Shown here in pieces: positions 42,001-50,121 of a stretch of 64,000 nt of DNA. The notes under the pieces were generated by a model that was not told the DNA's origin, ran no database searches, and saw nothing but the letters and a program-made list of their open reading frames with translations. Position 1 is the first letter of the stretch. Each line of letters begins with the position of its first letter. Both the position numbers and the translations under genes were made by a program. The DNA is from Maribacter aquivivus (GTDB lineage: Bacteria; Bacteroidota; Bacteroidia; Flavobacteriales; Flavobacteriaceae): positions 353,317 to 417,316 of the forward strand of contig NZ_FQZX01000002.1 in NCBI RefSeq assembly GCF_900142175.1. Reading direction: 5' to 3'.

Positions 42001-44721
42001 TCTAATCGTGCCCCGGTCTTATCTTCTACGGATTCTTTTGATTTTGATGTAAATGGTACCAATGTTGGTTTTAAGGTTACCGCTACAGATGATAACGATT
42101 CAGAAGGTAATGGTTTGGTCTATAGTTTTACAATGGATGACAACTCAGGAGCGGATAATTCCTTTTTCAATTTAAACGACCAAAACGGTGAGTTTTCATT
42201 TATTACAATTCCGGATATCGATAACCCTTTGGATAATGATGGCAATAACGTTTACAATGCTCAAGTAACGGTAACGGATAGTGAAGGATTATTTGCCGTT
42301 CAAAACGTTACTATTACTGTCATCGATATTACGGTTTGTACAAACAATCAAAGCATTAGCCCCAGCGATGCCATGATAAGGGATTATTTTGGTGGATCTG
42401 TTGCCATATCGGGTAATACGGCCATTGTGGGAGCCAATGGAAACAGCGCAGCCTATGTATTTGAAAAAGACGCAAATAACAATTGGGTAGAAATTCAAAA
42501 GCTCGAGGCTAGCGACTCCAGTCCATATAATGATTTTGGTATTTCTGTGGCCATCTCTGGCAATATAGCTATAATAGGTTCCTCTAACGCGGGTGATAAT
42601 GGTACCGGTAGTGGTGCTGCCTATATATTTAAAAAAGATGCCAATGGGCTTTGGGTCGAAATTCAGAAACTATTACCTAACAATGATGAATCCTATTATC
42701 GTTTTGGTTTTTCCGTTGCTATTTCTGGTGAAGTTGCTATCATTGGTGCAACGGGAGATAATGAAAAGGGCTTATCAAGTGGGTCGGCCTATATCTTCGA
42801 AATGGAATTTAATGGCTCTTGGATAGAAACCGCAAAGCTTACCGCTTTCGACGGTGGAACTTTAGATATGTTTGGCTACGCCGTATCGGTTTCTGGCAAT
42901 AAGGCCATTGTGGGCAAATACAGCGAAAATGAGAATAACGCCGCTAACGGTGCCGCTTATATATTTGAAAAAGATGTAGATGGCATTTGGATGCATACTA
43001 AAAAACTGACGCCTGGCGACAATGCTAGGGTAGATTACTTTGGCAGGTCCGTATCCATTTTCGATAATGTTGCCATAGTCGGGACAAATAATTCTTATTT
43101 GAACGATGGAAATGGATCGGCCTATATATTCGAAAAGAGTCCTACCGGTAACTGGAACGAAATACAGAAGTTAACCGCTAGCAATGGCAACAGGTATGAC
43201 TATTTCGGATATTCCGTAGCTGTTTTTGGAGATGTAGTCATGGTAGGAACCAACGATGTATATGGTTTGACTAAAAATTCCGCCTATATTTTTCAAAAGG
43301 AAGCTGATGGAATATGGAAAGAGTCCTATAACCTTGTAGCCGAGGGTAATACTGGCGAAGATTGGTTTGGTTCGTCGGTAGCCATTTCTGGGAGTGCCGC
43401 CATTGGTGGTGCAGATAGCCAAGATAACGCTCAGATTTTTACATGTATCTCTATACCTGATACCGAAAAACCGATTATTGTATTAAAAGGCGACGACCCC
43501 ATTGAAATAAACGAAGGAGACACGTACTTCGAGCCTGGTTATTCTGCAACCGATTTGGTTGACGGTAGTCTAACCGATAATGTCATTGTAGGTATGCAAA
43601 ATGTAAACCTAGGTCTAGCTGGTACATATGAAATTACTTATAATGTTGCCGATGAATCCGGTAATGCTGCAGATGAAGTTAGTAGAACCATTAATGTAAT
43701 TGCCGTACCTATGGATACCATTAAGCCCATAATTGTTTTAAATGGCGATAATCCATTAGTACTTTATGTAGGTGAACCATTTGTAGAAGACGGTTATTTG
43801 GCAACCGATGATGTGGACGGTGATATAACCGACCTCGTAATGGTAGATATGACGTATTTAAATATGAATGTTGCGGGTACCTATAGCATTACATACAACG
43901 TAAAAGATAGTGTTGAAAATGCTGCAATTGAAGTAGTTAGAACCGTTATAATCAGTGAATTGATTAGTACGCCGGTTGACCTAGCATCGAATGATATTAG
44001 TATACTTCTAAATTCGCCTACTTGTCCAGGCACTTCAAACGGAAGCATAACCATTACCAATGATAGCGAATATGATTTAATTGCTACACTCTCAGGTAAT
44101 GGTATTAATGAAATAGCTATTGATGTTCCACAAAAAAGCTCGTATGTTTTCCCAAACTTACCATCCGGACAGTTTGTAGTTAATTTTGAAGGTTCAGATG
44201 TGGAAATCAACGCTCCTGAATTCAATGTAATAATTCCAGAATTAGAGGCTATAGGTATTACAAACAAGAAAATAGACCAAGGTGCTGCTTTAGGCCACGT
44301 AAATGTTACCGGAAGCAAGTCATACCAAGTAAAGACCGATACTGAAATTTTAGTTTTCGAATTTTCAAATACAGGTTTAAATAGTATTGAACTACCGTTA
44401 AAGAGCGGGCAGAATACTTTTGAAATAAAAGGAACTTCAGATTGTCAAGGAATTGAGATGGTTACCTTCCAGTTTAATGAATTACGTTTATTTCCAAATC
44501 CAGTTACTGATTGGATATCGGTATCAGGATTCAATGCCGAGGGTGTGGTTACCATTTTAATAACAGACGTTTCAGGTAAAGTAGTTATGCAAACAACACA
44601 ATATATTGAAAATAGTACGCTTAGAATAAATGTATCGGATATTCTTAATTCAGGGGTTTATGTGTTGAGATTATCAGAAAATGAAAAAGATAGGGTAGAA
44701 TTTAAAATCGTAATAAAATAA
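39016..44721 (+). CDS. secreted FG-GAP/cadherin-like/DUF5011 protein with type IX secretion tail
   Basis: A 1901-residue protein from the ATG at 39016 (signal peptide MKLKLICIILLLVGVGNLNAQ). Three blocks of seven ~52-residue units of the form FG-x-SVAISGN-x-AIVGA...SGSAYIFEK...W-x-E-x-QKL are seen (roughly 22-385, 505-885 and 1105-1470), i.e. three complete seven-bladed FG-GAP propellers. One cadherin-like domain joins blocks 1 and 2, and two join blocks 2 and 3. Two DUF5011/HYR-like domains follow (~1475-1640: PIIVLKGDDPIEINEGDTYFEPGY and PIIVLNGDNPLVL), then a linker and the C-terminal sorting domain (LRLFPNPVTDWISVSG to KIVIK). It is likely a surface adhesin or binding protein. Confidence 0.9.
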   Translation: MKLKLICIILLLVGVGNLNAQWSNEQRLIASNNAEGDFFGDAVAVSGNYAVIGSKSNDENGTGSGAAYIYEKAIDGTWNEMQILSPSDADEYHRFGESVAINGNIAIIGAPGNPAVYIFEKSVDGSWTELQKLIASDAPRGNTFGNSIAISNNTIVVGASRDNGSTGAAYIFEKSIDGTWSEVVKVVPEDAIYGYGFGISVSVSNDRAIIGAFSDDERGRDSGSAYIFEKNANTWIQTQKLFASNSSRYNRFGNSVAISSNVAIVGAVNDVYIFEKEAVTDWIEVDKLHDYRNGQLGNAVAVSGNVAIVGALLDDEESPESGSAYMLRKSANGLWDNIQKINASNAAVGDKFGGAVAISGDDALIGSSFKNINGQNSGAAYFYNYTPTTNQKPQQTAYGTLNVAENSDDFLRDINATDDTDTEGNGLRYTFTTKYGYGLDNALFNLTEDTGIFSFINSPDFENPLDGNKDNQYEIQVTVTDSGGFYAYRNYTVQVTDVNETIWGNVQRVSANDYLSGSWFGNSVAISNDFAIIGANGHDDFGIESGAAYLYEKDTNGNWLEAQKLTASDSNTYDYFGSAVAISGNTAVVGAIGNDDNGDSSGSAYVYERNANGIWLESQKLLVDNGATNSNFGTSVGISQNYIVVGTHHTDANLIDKAYVFEKGVDGNWVQLQVFTASDAALGDDFGGSVSISEDQIVIGAARNGSNGNNSGAAYIFEKGTDGYFSETQKIVPSDASFSDRFGSSVAISANTIIVGTPGNNDDGDGSGSAYIFEKNTDGNWEEQEKLTASDAASNNWFGQSVSISGNRVVVGSDENGVGRGSAYLFEKDTNGTWLEIQILDSRPNAGYDSFGGSVSISGDVAVVGARNDDEYGAHTGAAYFFGGTLSNQAPRLEANTTVTIIENITAIVLDINASHYKDTEGNGLVYNLSTFNNGGIDNDLFTLVADTGELSFIAPPDYSEPLDNDADNTYNVQVTVTDNAGLTATQEIEISVTPSNRAPVLSSTDSFDFDVNGTNVGFKVTATDDNDSEGNGLVYSFTMDDNSGADNSFFNLNDQNGEFSFITIPDIDNPLDNDGNNVYNAQVTVTDSEGLFAVQNVTITVIDITVCTNNQSISPSDAMIRDYFGGSVAISGNTAIVGANGNSAAYVFEKDANNNWVEIQKLEASDSSPYNDFGISVAISGNIAIIGSSNAGDNGTGSGAAYIFKKDANGLWVEIQKLLPNNDESYYRFGFSVAISGEVAIIGATGDNEKGLSSGSAYIFEMEFNGSWIETAKLTAFDGGTLDMFGYAVSVSGNKAIVGKYSENENNAANGAAYIFEKDVDGIWMHTKKLTPGDNARVDYFGRSVSIFDNVAIVGTNNSYLNDGNGSAYIFEKSPTGNWNEIQKLTASNGNRYDYFGYSVAVFGDVVMVGTNDVYGLTKNSAYIFQKEADGIWKESYNLVAEGNTGEDWFGSSVAISGSAAIGGADSQDNAQIFTCISIPDTEKPIIVLKGDDPIEINEGDTYFEPGYSATDLVDGSLTDNVIVGMQNVNLGLAGTYEITYNVADESGNAADEVSRTINVIAVPMDTIKPIIVLNGDNPLVLYVGEPFVEDGYLATDDVDGDITDLVMVDMTYLNMNVAGTYSITYNVKDSVENAAIEVVRTVIISELISTPVDLASNDISILLNSPTCPGTSNGSITITNDSEYDLIATLSGNGINEIAIDVPQKSSYVFPNLPSGQFVVNFEGSDVEINAPEFNVIIPELEAIGITNKKIDQGAALGHVNVTGSKSYQVKTDTEILVFEFSNTGLNSIELPLKSGQNTFEIKGTSDCQGIEMVTFQFNELRLFPNPVTDWISVSGFNAEGVVTILITDVSGKVVMQTTQYIENSTLRINVSDILNSGVYVLRLSENEKDRVEFKIVIK

Positions 44722-44737
44722 TAGTTGACAACCGACG

Positions 44738-44776
44738 AGATGTATTGAATAAACACTTGTTATTACATCTTATTTT
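44738..44776 (+). terminator. possible terminator after the FG-GAP gene
   Basis: AGATGTA (44738-44744) pairs with TACATCT (44764-44770) and is followed by TATTTT. The stem is short and AT-rich, so confidence is low. Confidence 0.4.
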
Positions 44777-44861
44777 AAAATTCATAACTCTTAATTATTC
44801 ACGATAAAAATTAAATCTATATTCCTATTTTTACCAAAATCAAATAAAAGAATTTAATAGT

Positions 44862-45089
44862 ATGAGCAAAACAAAACTAACCATAAATAGTAATGGGTCT
44901 GTAAAAGTAGAAGGAGATTTTGAAGTTGTAGATAGCCAAGGTAATTCATATAACTTGCAAGGTAGAACAGTATTAGGCATATGTCGCTGTGGACTTTCTA
45001 ATAACAAACCTTTTTGCGATGGTTCTCACAGAAATCATTTTGAACACGAAGCAACAGCTTTCGATTTACCTCCAATGAAAAAGAAATAA
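44862..45089 (+). CDS. CDGSH iron-sulfur domain protein
   Basis: A 75-residue protein with the mitoNEET-type 2Fe-2S motif C-R-C-G-x5-K-P-F-C-D-G-S-H (about residues 46-62), giving the 3Cys-1His ligand set. The N-terminal half is a small beta unit (KLTINSNGSVKVEGDFEVVDSQG). It is a cytoplasmic redox or cluster-transfer protein. A monocistronic unit: a long-stem terminator follows 10 bp after the stop. Confidence 0.92.
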   Translation: MSKTKLTINSNGSVKVEGDFEVVDSQGNSYNLQGRTVLGICRCGLSNNKPFCDGSHRNHFEHEATAFDLPPMKKK

Positions 45090-45098
45090 AACATATTA

Positions 45099-45149
45099 AT
45101 TATTGCTTTTTAATGGACTTCTCTCATAAAAAAGCAATAATCAGTTTTT
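45099..45149 (+). terminator. terminator after the CDGSH gene
   Basis: A perfect 13-bp inverted repeat, ATTATTGCTTTTT (45099-45111) and AAAAAGCAATAAT (45129-45141), followed by T residues at 45145-45149. Confidence 0.85.
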
Positions 45150-45403
45150 GTTCTATAATGTACTTGCGTTAAGTAACTTGAGCTTTGGCTAAAGCGAAGT
45201 TATTTTTTCAATCTTCTTTTATTTTTTTCTTTCTAAAAACTTTCTTCTAAAAAGGTAATGAAATCGAAGAGCAATTTCGCTTTGAGATTCATGAATACCT
45301 TTAAAAAATGATAAACAAGCAATTAATAAACACTTATTATCCGAGCCGACAATAGGAGGGAGAGCAATATGTGTGCGTGTGTGGAATGCTAATGTAATTT
45401 TAA
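45150..45403. repeat. left flanking direct repeat of the Crp module
   Basis: Shares, in the same order, GTTCTATAATG, CTTGCGTTA, GTAACTTGAGCTTTG, TTTTTTTCTTTCTAAAA, ACTTATTA, a CCGAC..AGGAGGGA..AGCAAT core and GTGTGTGGAATG with 52906-53071. It contains a hairpin AACTT-x2-GCTTT/AAAGC-x-AAGTT at 45173-45203. It is about 90 bp longer than the right copy because of an extra segment at ~45250-45330. No ORF. This also covers the gap between the CDGSH and crp genes. Confidence 0.78.
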
Positions 45404-45491
45404 TGACTGTGTAAAGTAAATTTATTCTCTTTAACTGGTTGTCTATTTAATATAAAATGCAACAATAAATAATAGTTTAAATAAAGAAAAG

Positions 45492-45499
45492 TACTTTTG
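45492..45499 (+). promoter_or_regulatory. -7 promoter element TACTTTTG of the Crp-family gene
   Basis: A perfect match to the Bacteroidota -7 consensus TAnnTTTG, placed so that transcription would begin at or next to the ATG at 45504, implying a leaderless or nearly leaderless mRNA. Confidence 0.5.
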
Positions 45500-45503
45500 C
45501 TTT

Positions 45504-46076
45504 ATGGAAGACAAGTTACAGTTACTAAGACAACATTTTGAGGAAATCGTTTCTTTAACTGATGAGGAGTGGAACTTTATACAATCGCACTTTGAATTTA
45601 AAAGTCTTAAAAAACACCAATTTTTAATACAAGTAGGGCAACCTGTAGACTTTGAATATTGGATTATTAAAGGTTTGGTAAAAGCGTACTCCATAGACGA
45701 AAAAGGTAAAGAACACATTCTTCAATTTGCTATGGAAGACTATTGGGTGAGCGACCATTGTGCTTTTCAACATCAAGAACCTGGGACTATTTTTGTGGAC
45801 TGCCTTGAAGATTCTGAGTTCTTCTGTTTGTCTTTAGAGAACAGGGAAAAGATTTGTTTTGAAGTCCCTGCCGTTGCCAATTTCTTCAGAATTAAATCCA
45901 ACCACGGTTATATCAATTTACAGCAAAGAATCTTGTCTTTGCTTACAATGACCGCAGAAAGTAGGTACGAATACCTATTAAATAAACTTCCAAAATTAAT
46001 ACAACGCGTTCCTAAAAAATTAATCGCTTCTTATTTAGGCGTATCCAGAGAGACTTTAAGTCGTTTTAACAGCTAA
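45504..46076 (+). CDS. Crp/Fnr family transcriptional regulator
   Basis: A 190-residue protein with a cyclic-nucleotide-binding-type beta-roll (residues ~25-115: KKHQFLIQVGQPVDFEYWIIKGLVKAYSID, FAMEDYWVSDH) and a C-terminal HTH (KKLIASYLGVSRETLSRFNS). The classical phosphate-binding cassette is not intact, so the ligand is uncertain. The C-terminus stops just after the recognition helix. It lacks an Fnr cysteine cluster. A CRP-spaced palindrome overlaps its stop codon, and two further dyads precede downstream genes, which suggests it controls the module that follows. Confidence 0.85.
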   Translation: MEDKLQLLRQHFEEIVSLTDEEWNFIQSHFEFKSLKKHQFLIQVGQPVDFEYWIIKGLVKAYSIDEKGKEHILQFAMEDYWVSDHCAFQHQEPGTIFVDCLEDSEFFCLSLENREKICFEVPAVANFFRIKSNHGYINLQQRILSLLTMTAESRYEYLLNKLPKLIQRVPKKLIASYLGVSRETLSRFNS

Positions 46077-46096
46077 AAGTGACCTAAATCACTTTT
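46075..46096. promoter_or_regulatory. CRP-type palindrome AAAAGTGA-N6-TCACTTTT
   Basis: Perfect 8-bp arms with a 6-bp spacer, the geometry of CRP-family sites (GTGA-N6-TCAC). It overlaps the stop of the regulator gene and lies ~100 bp before the cupin start. It could also be part of a terminator, but no T-run follows. Confidence 0.6.
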
Positions 46097-46107
46097 CAAA
46101 ATTGATA

Positions 46108-46132
46108 TACATCACAAAAAATCCGTGATGTA
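46108..46132. promoter_or_regulatory. dyad TACATCAC-N9-GTGATGTA upstream of the cupin gene
   Basis: Perfect 8-bp arms with a 9-bp spacer, followed within a few bases by TCCTCGCACACCCCTTG. Both dyad and following block recur, at the same distances, at 47855-47879 upstream of the cyclase gene. This identifies a shared operator/promoter of the module. Confidence 0.75.
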
Positions 46133-46194
46133 TGTCCTCGCACACCCCTTGGTTTTCATAGAATTTTGTATCGAACAATTAAATACAATGTACT

Positions 46195-46677
46195 ATGAAA
46201 ACTACAAGAACACTTTTTCTATTATTTACAGTATTTGCTATAGGTTTTAACACCTATGCGCAAGAAAACAAAAGACCGTTAATGGGTAACGCTTATGGTA
46301 TTATCAATATTGATGAATACGTAACGCTACTTCCTAAAAGTCACAACGGCATCATCAAAGACATCAGATTAATAGACCGTGAACACGCAGGTGTAAGAAT
46401 CTTTAGGTTGTATGACGAAGTGCCTATGCACTACCACGCAAAATCTGATGCTTACCTCTACATTTTAAATGGTAAAGCAGAATTTTATGTTGCCGATAAA
46501 GGTCCTGTTGTTGCAGGAAAAGGCGACTTACTTTTTTGGGGAAAAGGCACAGCACACGGTAACGGAAAAATTTTGGAAGGTCCGTTAGACGTACTCGTTT
46601 TTGACGCAATAGCCAGAGACCCAAGCGATGTTATCTGGGTAGACCCATCAACCCAAAAGAAGTTTTTGGGCAACTAA
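46195..46677 (+). CDS. exported cupin-domain protein
   Basis: A 160-residue protein with a signal peptide (MKTTRTLFLLFTVFAIGFNTYAQ) and a single RmlC-like cupin. Motif 1 is visible as DEVPMHYHAKSDAYLYILNGKAEFYV (H-x-H, E replaced by D) and motif 2 as KGDLLFWGKGTAHGNG (His). The metal site is probably largely retained. The function could be isomerase, dioxygenase or binding protein. It is the first gene behind the conserved dyad promoter; the MRJP-like gene follows after 31 bp. Confidence 0.78.
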   Translation: MKTTRTLFLLFTVFAIGFNTYAQENKRPLMGNAYGIINIDEYVTLLPKSHNGIIKDIRLIDREHAGVRIFRLYDEVPMHYHAKSDAYLYILNGKAEFYVADKGPVVAGKGDLLFWGKGTAHGNGKILEGPLDVLVFDAIARDPSDVIWVDPSTQKKFLGN

Positions 46678-46708
46678 TTAAATCAATTCAATTTTAAAAA
46701 CAATAACG

Positions 46709-47806
46709 ATGAAAACAGTAACAATTATAAAAACAGTCTTGTTCGCACTTGTAATGAATTTTACACTATCAGCACAAGCACAATTAGAAACGATAGCTAC
46801 ATTTCCAGAATCACGACCAGGAAATATAACCGTCTCTAACGACGGAAGAATATTTGTAACAATGAGTGCCTTAAGTGCTTCAAAATATATGGTGAAAGAA
46901 ATTTTACCTAATGGAGAAGCTATTCCTTTTGGAGATAAAGAGTGGATTGTAAAACCACAAAACGGAAGTTTAAAAGGTATCAATTCAACTATCGGAATTC
47001 AAGCTGATGCTAACGGTATCCTTTGGGTATTGGATATGGGTAATGTAAAACAAAATCAAGCTCCAAAATTAGTTGGGTTTGATTTGGTTACCGGTAATGT
47101 AACAAAAGTTTTTCCTATCCCGAATACGGTATTATCAACAAAACCTTTTTTACAGGATTTTGTAATCGATGTTAAAAACAACACTGCTGTCATTGCAGAT
47201 ATGACCGATGCTTTAAATCCGCCAATTGCACCAGCTTTTGTCGTTATTAACTTAGAAACAGGTTATATAAGACGTGTTTTGGAAGGGAATGCTTCATTTT
47301 TACCTGCTGATGAACCAGTAAAAATTCACGGTAGATTAGTATCCCACAAAAGAAAAGACGGTACTACCATTCAACCAAGATATCCATTAAATCCAATTTC
47401 TATAGATGACAAAAACAATTACATCTACTATGGTGCAATGGGGAATACCAAAATTCACCGCATACCTTCTGCTGTTTTAGCTGATGAAAGTAAGCAAGAT
47501 AGCGAACTGAATAAGCACATCGAGTTTTATGCCAACAAACCAAAATCTGACGGATTTAAAGTGGGTGCAAACGGAAAAGTGTATGTAACCGATGTTGAAA
47601 ATTCAGCCATTGTAGAAAGTACGCCTGCTGGAATGAAAACCATTGCGCAATCCAAAAAAGACCTGTCTTGGCCTGATGGTGTTGCCATACACGGTAACTA
47701 CTTATATATAGTAGCAAATCAACTTCACAACCTTCCTTTATTAAATGAAGGAAAAGATGCCAGTAAACCGCCTTACTTGGTGTTAAAGATGAAGATTGAA
47801 GAGTAA
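46709..47806 (+). CDS. exported major-royal-jelly/SMP-30-like beta-propeller protein
   Basis: A 365-residue protein with a signal peptide (ending LSAQAQ). The sequence follows the MRJP/yellow family: PGNITVSNDGRIFVTM, GIQADANGILWVLDMGN, VFPIPNTVLSTKPFLQDFVIDVKNNTAVIAD, YPLNPISIDDKNNYIYYGAMGNTKIHRIPSAVL, and GVAIHGNYLYIVANQLHNLP at the end. The fold is a six-bladed propeller like gluconolactonase; lactone hydrolysis or binding is possible. It is the second gene of the cupin operon. A long inverted repeat follows the stop and leads to the next promoter. Confidence 0.83.
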   Translation: MKTVTIIKTVLFALVMNFTLSAQAQLETIATFPESRPGNITVSNDGRIFVTMSALSASKYMVKEILPNGEAIPFGDKEWIVKPQNGSLKGINSTIGIQADANGILWVLDMGNVKQNQAPKLVGFDLVTGNVTKVFPIPNTVLSTKPFLQDFVIDVKNNTAVIADMTDALNPPIAPAFVVINLETGYIRRVLEGNASFLPADEPVKIHGRLVSHKRKDGTTIQPRYPLNPISIDDKNNYIYYGAMGNTKIHRIPSAVLADESKQDSELNKHIEFYANKPKSDGFKVGANGKVYVTDVENSAIVESTPAGMKTIAQSKKDLSWPDGVAIHGNYLYIVANQLHNLPLLNEGKDASKPPYLVLKMKIEE

Positions 47807-47823
47807 GTATCTCTAAAAAAACC

Positions 47824-47879
47824 AAGTGATGTATGAGCATTATTAAATGTGACATACATCACTTTAAAATGGTGATGTA
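47824..47879. promoter_or_regulatory. two overlapping dyads upstream of the cyclase gene
   Basis: Outer repeat: AAGTGATGTATG (47824-47835) and CATACATCACTT (47853-47864), perfect 12-bp arms. Overlapping dyad: TACATCAC-N9-GTGATGTA at 47855-47879, identical in arms and spacing to 46108-46132, followed by TCCTCGCACACCCCTTG as there. This is the second module promoter. Confidence 0.75.
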
Positions 47880-47941
47880 CATCCTCGCACACCCCTTGCA
47901 TTAATCGGAAATTTGTATAAGAAATTTAAAAACATATTAAA

Positions 47942-48880
47942 ATGAAAACAATAGTAAATACATTTAAAACAATTGCCTTAGCAGCTACACTTTTCACTGC
48001 TTTAACTACAAACGCGCAACAAGTACCAACGTCACCTTATGGTGCTGACGATGAAATTGGCGCACTAAACCTTTTGAATGAAGAAACAGTTTTGGATGCG
48101 GTAAAATTGGTTAAAAAAGGAAAAGTATATCGCTTAGGAATGGTGGTAAATGCACAAACTGCAGCTTTCCGTCACAGATACTTTCACATTGAAACGTTAC
48201 AACCAGAAACTGCTGCTGCAGGTTCTAACAAATTCACTTACGTAGATGATCAATTAATTGGTTGGACAGGTGTTGGGTCTCAAATAAACGGATTGGCACA
48301 TTATGGTAGAGACAATGTGCATTATAACGGTCATAAAGTAGAAGATTTTTTAACCGTATCTGGTGTGAAAAAATTAGGTCTAGAAAAATTACCTCCAATT
48401 GTAACTAGAGGTGTTGTGCTAGATATGCGCTCATATTACAATCAAGATATTGTAAAAGAAGGCACTGTTTTTACAGTTGAAGACATTGAAAAAGTATCTA
48501 AAAAACAAGGTGTTGAAATTCGTAAAGGTGATGTGGTATTGTTCTACACGGGATGGACAAAATTAATGGGTAAAGATGATAAACGCTATTTAGCTGGTGG
48601 ACCTGGAATTGGTGTTGAAGCTGCGCATTATTTAGGTAAAAAAGGAATTGTAGCAGCAGGTGCAGATAACTGGTCTTTTGAGGCTGTACCACACGAAAAC
48701 AGCGAACTTTCTTTTCCTGTAAATCAAATGATGGCAATCGAGTACGGTGTACAAGTTTTGGAAAACATTCTTGTAGATGAGTTGGTAGAAGATAAAGCTT
48801 GGGAATTCCTTTTTGTATTAGGTCATCCATTATATGAAGGGTCTACACAAGTACAAATAAATCCTGTTGCTATTAAATAA
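47942..48880 (+). CDS. exported cyclase-family protein (kynurenine formamidase-like fold)
   Basis: A 312-residue protein with a signal peptide (ending TTNAQQ). The metal-binding stretch of PF04199-type cyclases, usually H-x-G-T-H-x-D-x-x-x-H, appears as the variant GVGSQINGLAHYGRDNVHYNG near residue 118. Later motifs GVVLDMRSYY, VRKGDVVLFYTGW and AGADNWSFEAVPHENSELSFPVNQ agree with the Q-type cyclases that hydrolyse cyclic amides, formamides or lactones. It is the first gene behind the second conserved dyad; the MFS gene follows 25 bp after the stop. Confidence 0.85.
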   Translation: MKTIVNTFKTIALAATLFTALTTNAQQVPTSPYGADDEIGALNLLNEETVLDAVKLVKKGKVYRLGMVVNAQTAAFRHRYFHIETLQPETAAAGSNKFTYVDDQLIGWTGVGSQINGLAHYGRDNVHYNGHKVEDFLTVSGVKKLGLEKLPPIVTRGVVLDMRSYYNQDIVKEGTVFTVEDIEKVSKKQGVEIRKGDVVLFYTGWTKLMGKDDKRYLAGGPGIGVEAAHYLGKKGIVAAGADNWSFEAVPHENSELSFPVNQMMAIEYGVQVLENILVDELVEDKAWEFLFVLGHPLYEGSTQVQINPVAIK

Positions 48881-48905
48881 AAATAACAAAAAACGATTAG
48901 AAATT

Positions 48906-50114
48906 ATGGAAACATCAACAATACATAAAGATACTACGGTAGCCAAAAAGAAAAGTCTACCAGCAGCATTATGGGCATTGACCATAAGTGCATTTGCCAT
49001 AGGAACAACGGAATTTGTAATTGTAGGTTTATTATCTACCGTTGCAAGTGACTTAGGTACATCATTAACATCAGCAGGATTATTAGTTAGTCTGTACGCC
49101 ATTGGTGTCGCCATTGGTGCACCCATATTAACTGCCTTAACAGGTAAAATTCCTAGAAAACAATTATTAATGGGAATTATGTTGCTTTTCATTGTTGGTA
49201 ACGGATTAGCAGCAATCTCACCAAGTTTTGAGTTGTTGCTATTATCAAGAGTGGTAACAGGTTTTGCACACGGTGTATTTTTCTCTATCGGTTCTACAAT
49301 CGCAGCCAGTTTGGTACCAAAAGATAGAAGGGCAACTGCTATTTCTATAATGTTTGCGGGTCTTACCGTGGCTATTGTAACTGGTGTGCCTTTAGGAACA
49401 TACATTGGTCAGAATTTTGGATGGAGAGCTACTTTTATAGGTGTAGCCCTTTTAGGATTAGTAGGTGCAATAGCTAGTTTAGCTTTGGTGCCTAAAAACA
49501 TCAAACAATCGGCTCCATTAAGACTTATAGACCAATTAAAGGTGATTAAGAATCCGTCTATTTTATTGGTGTTAGCCATTACCGCATTTGGTTATGGTGG
49601 TACGTTTGTAACCTTTACCTATTTAACTCCTTTGTTGGAAGAAGTAACCGGTTTCTCTTCAAATATGACCAGTGTATTCCTTTTAATTTATGGTATCGCC
49701 ATTGCTATAGGAAATATCATAGGTGGTAAAGTCTCTAACAACAAACCAGGAAAAGCCTTATTGGTAATGTTTGCGTTACAAGCCATTGTGTTGTTTGTGT
49801 TATACTTCACGGCTTCTAGTCAGATTTTTGCCATCGTAACCTTGTTTTTTATGGGAATCCTAGCGTTTTCAAACGTACCTGCATTACAATTATATGTCGT
49901 TAAAATGGCGGAAAAATACTTACCAGGAACAGAAGACGTAGCATCTGCCTTAAACATCGCAGCGTTTAATGTTGGAATTGCCATTGGTGCTTATGTAGGC
50001 GGAATGGTTGTAGAATCCAGCTTAGGAATTGAAGCGACGCCTTGGGTTGGTGGAATACTAGTAATCGTAGGATTCTTGTTGACCTTAGTTTTATTCAAAA
50101 AAGAAAAAATATAA
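48906..50114 (+). CDS. MFS transporter (DHA1, AraJ/YdhP-like)
   Basis: A 402-residue, 12-helix major facilitator from the ATG at 48906; an in-frame upstream codon at 48867 would overlap the cyclase. TM1 is ALWALTISAFAIGTTEFVIVGLLSTVASDLG, typical of arabinose-efflux/YdhP proteins. Motif A-like GAPILTALTGKIPRKQLL and motif C-like VTGVPLGTYIGQNFGWRATF are present. It likely exports a sugar-like or aromatic small molecule. It lies between the cyclase and aldo/keto reductase genes, suggesting it handles their substrate or product. Confidence 0.88.
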   Translation: METSTIHKDTTVAKKKSLPAALWALTISAFAIGTTEFVIVGLLSTVASDLGTSLTSAGLLVSLYAIGVAIGAPILTALTGKIPRKQLLMGIMLLFIVGNGLAAISPSFELLLLSRVVTGFAHGVFFSIGSTIAASLVPKDRRATAISIMFAGLTVAIVTGVPLGTYIGQNFGWRATFIGVALLGLVGAIASLALVPKNIKQSAPLRLIDQLKVIKNPSILLVLAITAFGYGGTFVTFTYLTPLLEEVTGFSSNMTSVFLLIYGIAIAIGNIIGGKVSNNKPGKALLVMFALQAIVLFVLYFTASSQIFAIVTLFFMGILAFSNVPALQLYVVKMAEKYLPGTEDVASALNIAAFNVGIAIGAYVGGMVVESSLGIEATPWVGGILVIVGFLLTLVLFKKEKI

Positions 50115-50121
50115 ATATATA

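Noticed and set aside
43881..44318. 145-codon minus-strand frame opposite the FG-GAP gene
   Set aside because: Antisense to the C-terminal part of a clear secreted protein; repetitive hydrophobic composition arises from the complementary strand.
48830..49405. 191-codon minus-strand frame opposite the MFS gene
   Set aside because: Antisense to twelve clear membrane helices with MFS motifs; no ribosome binding site or family features.
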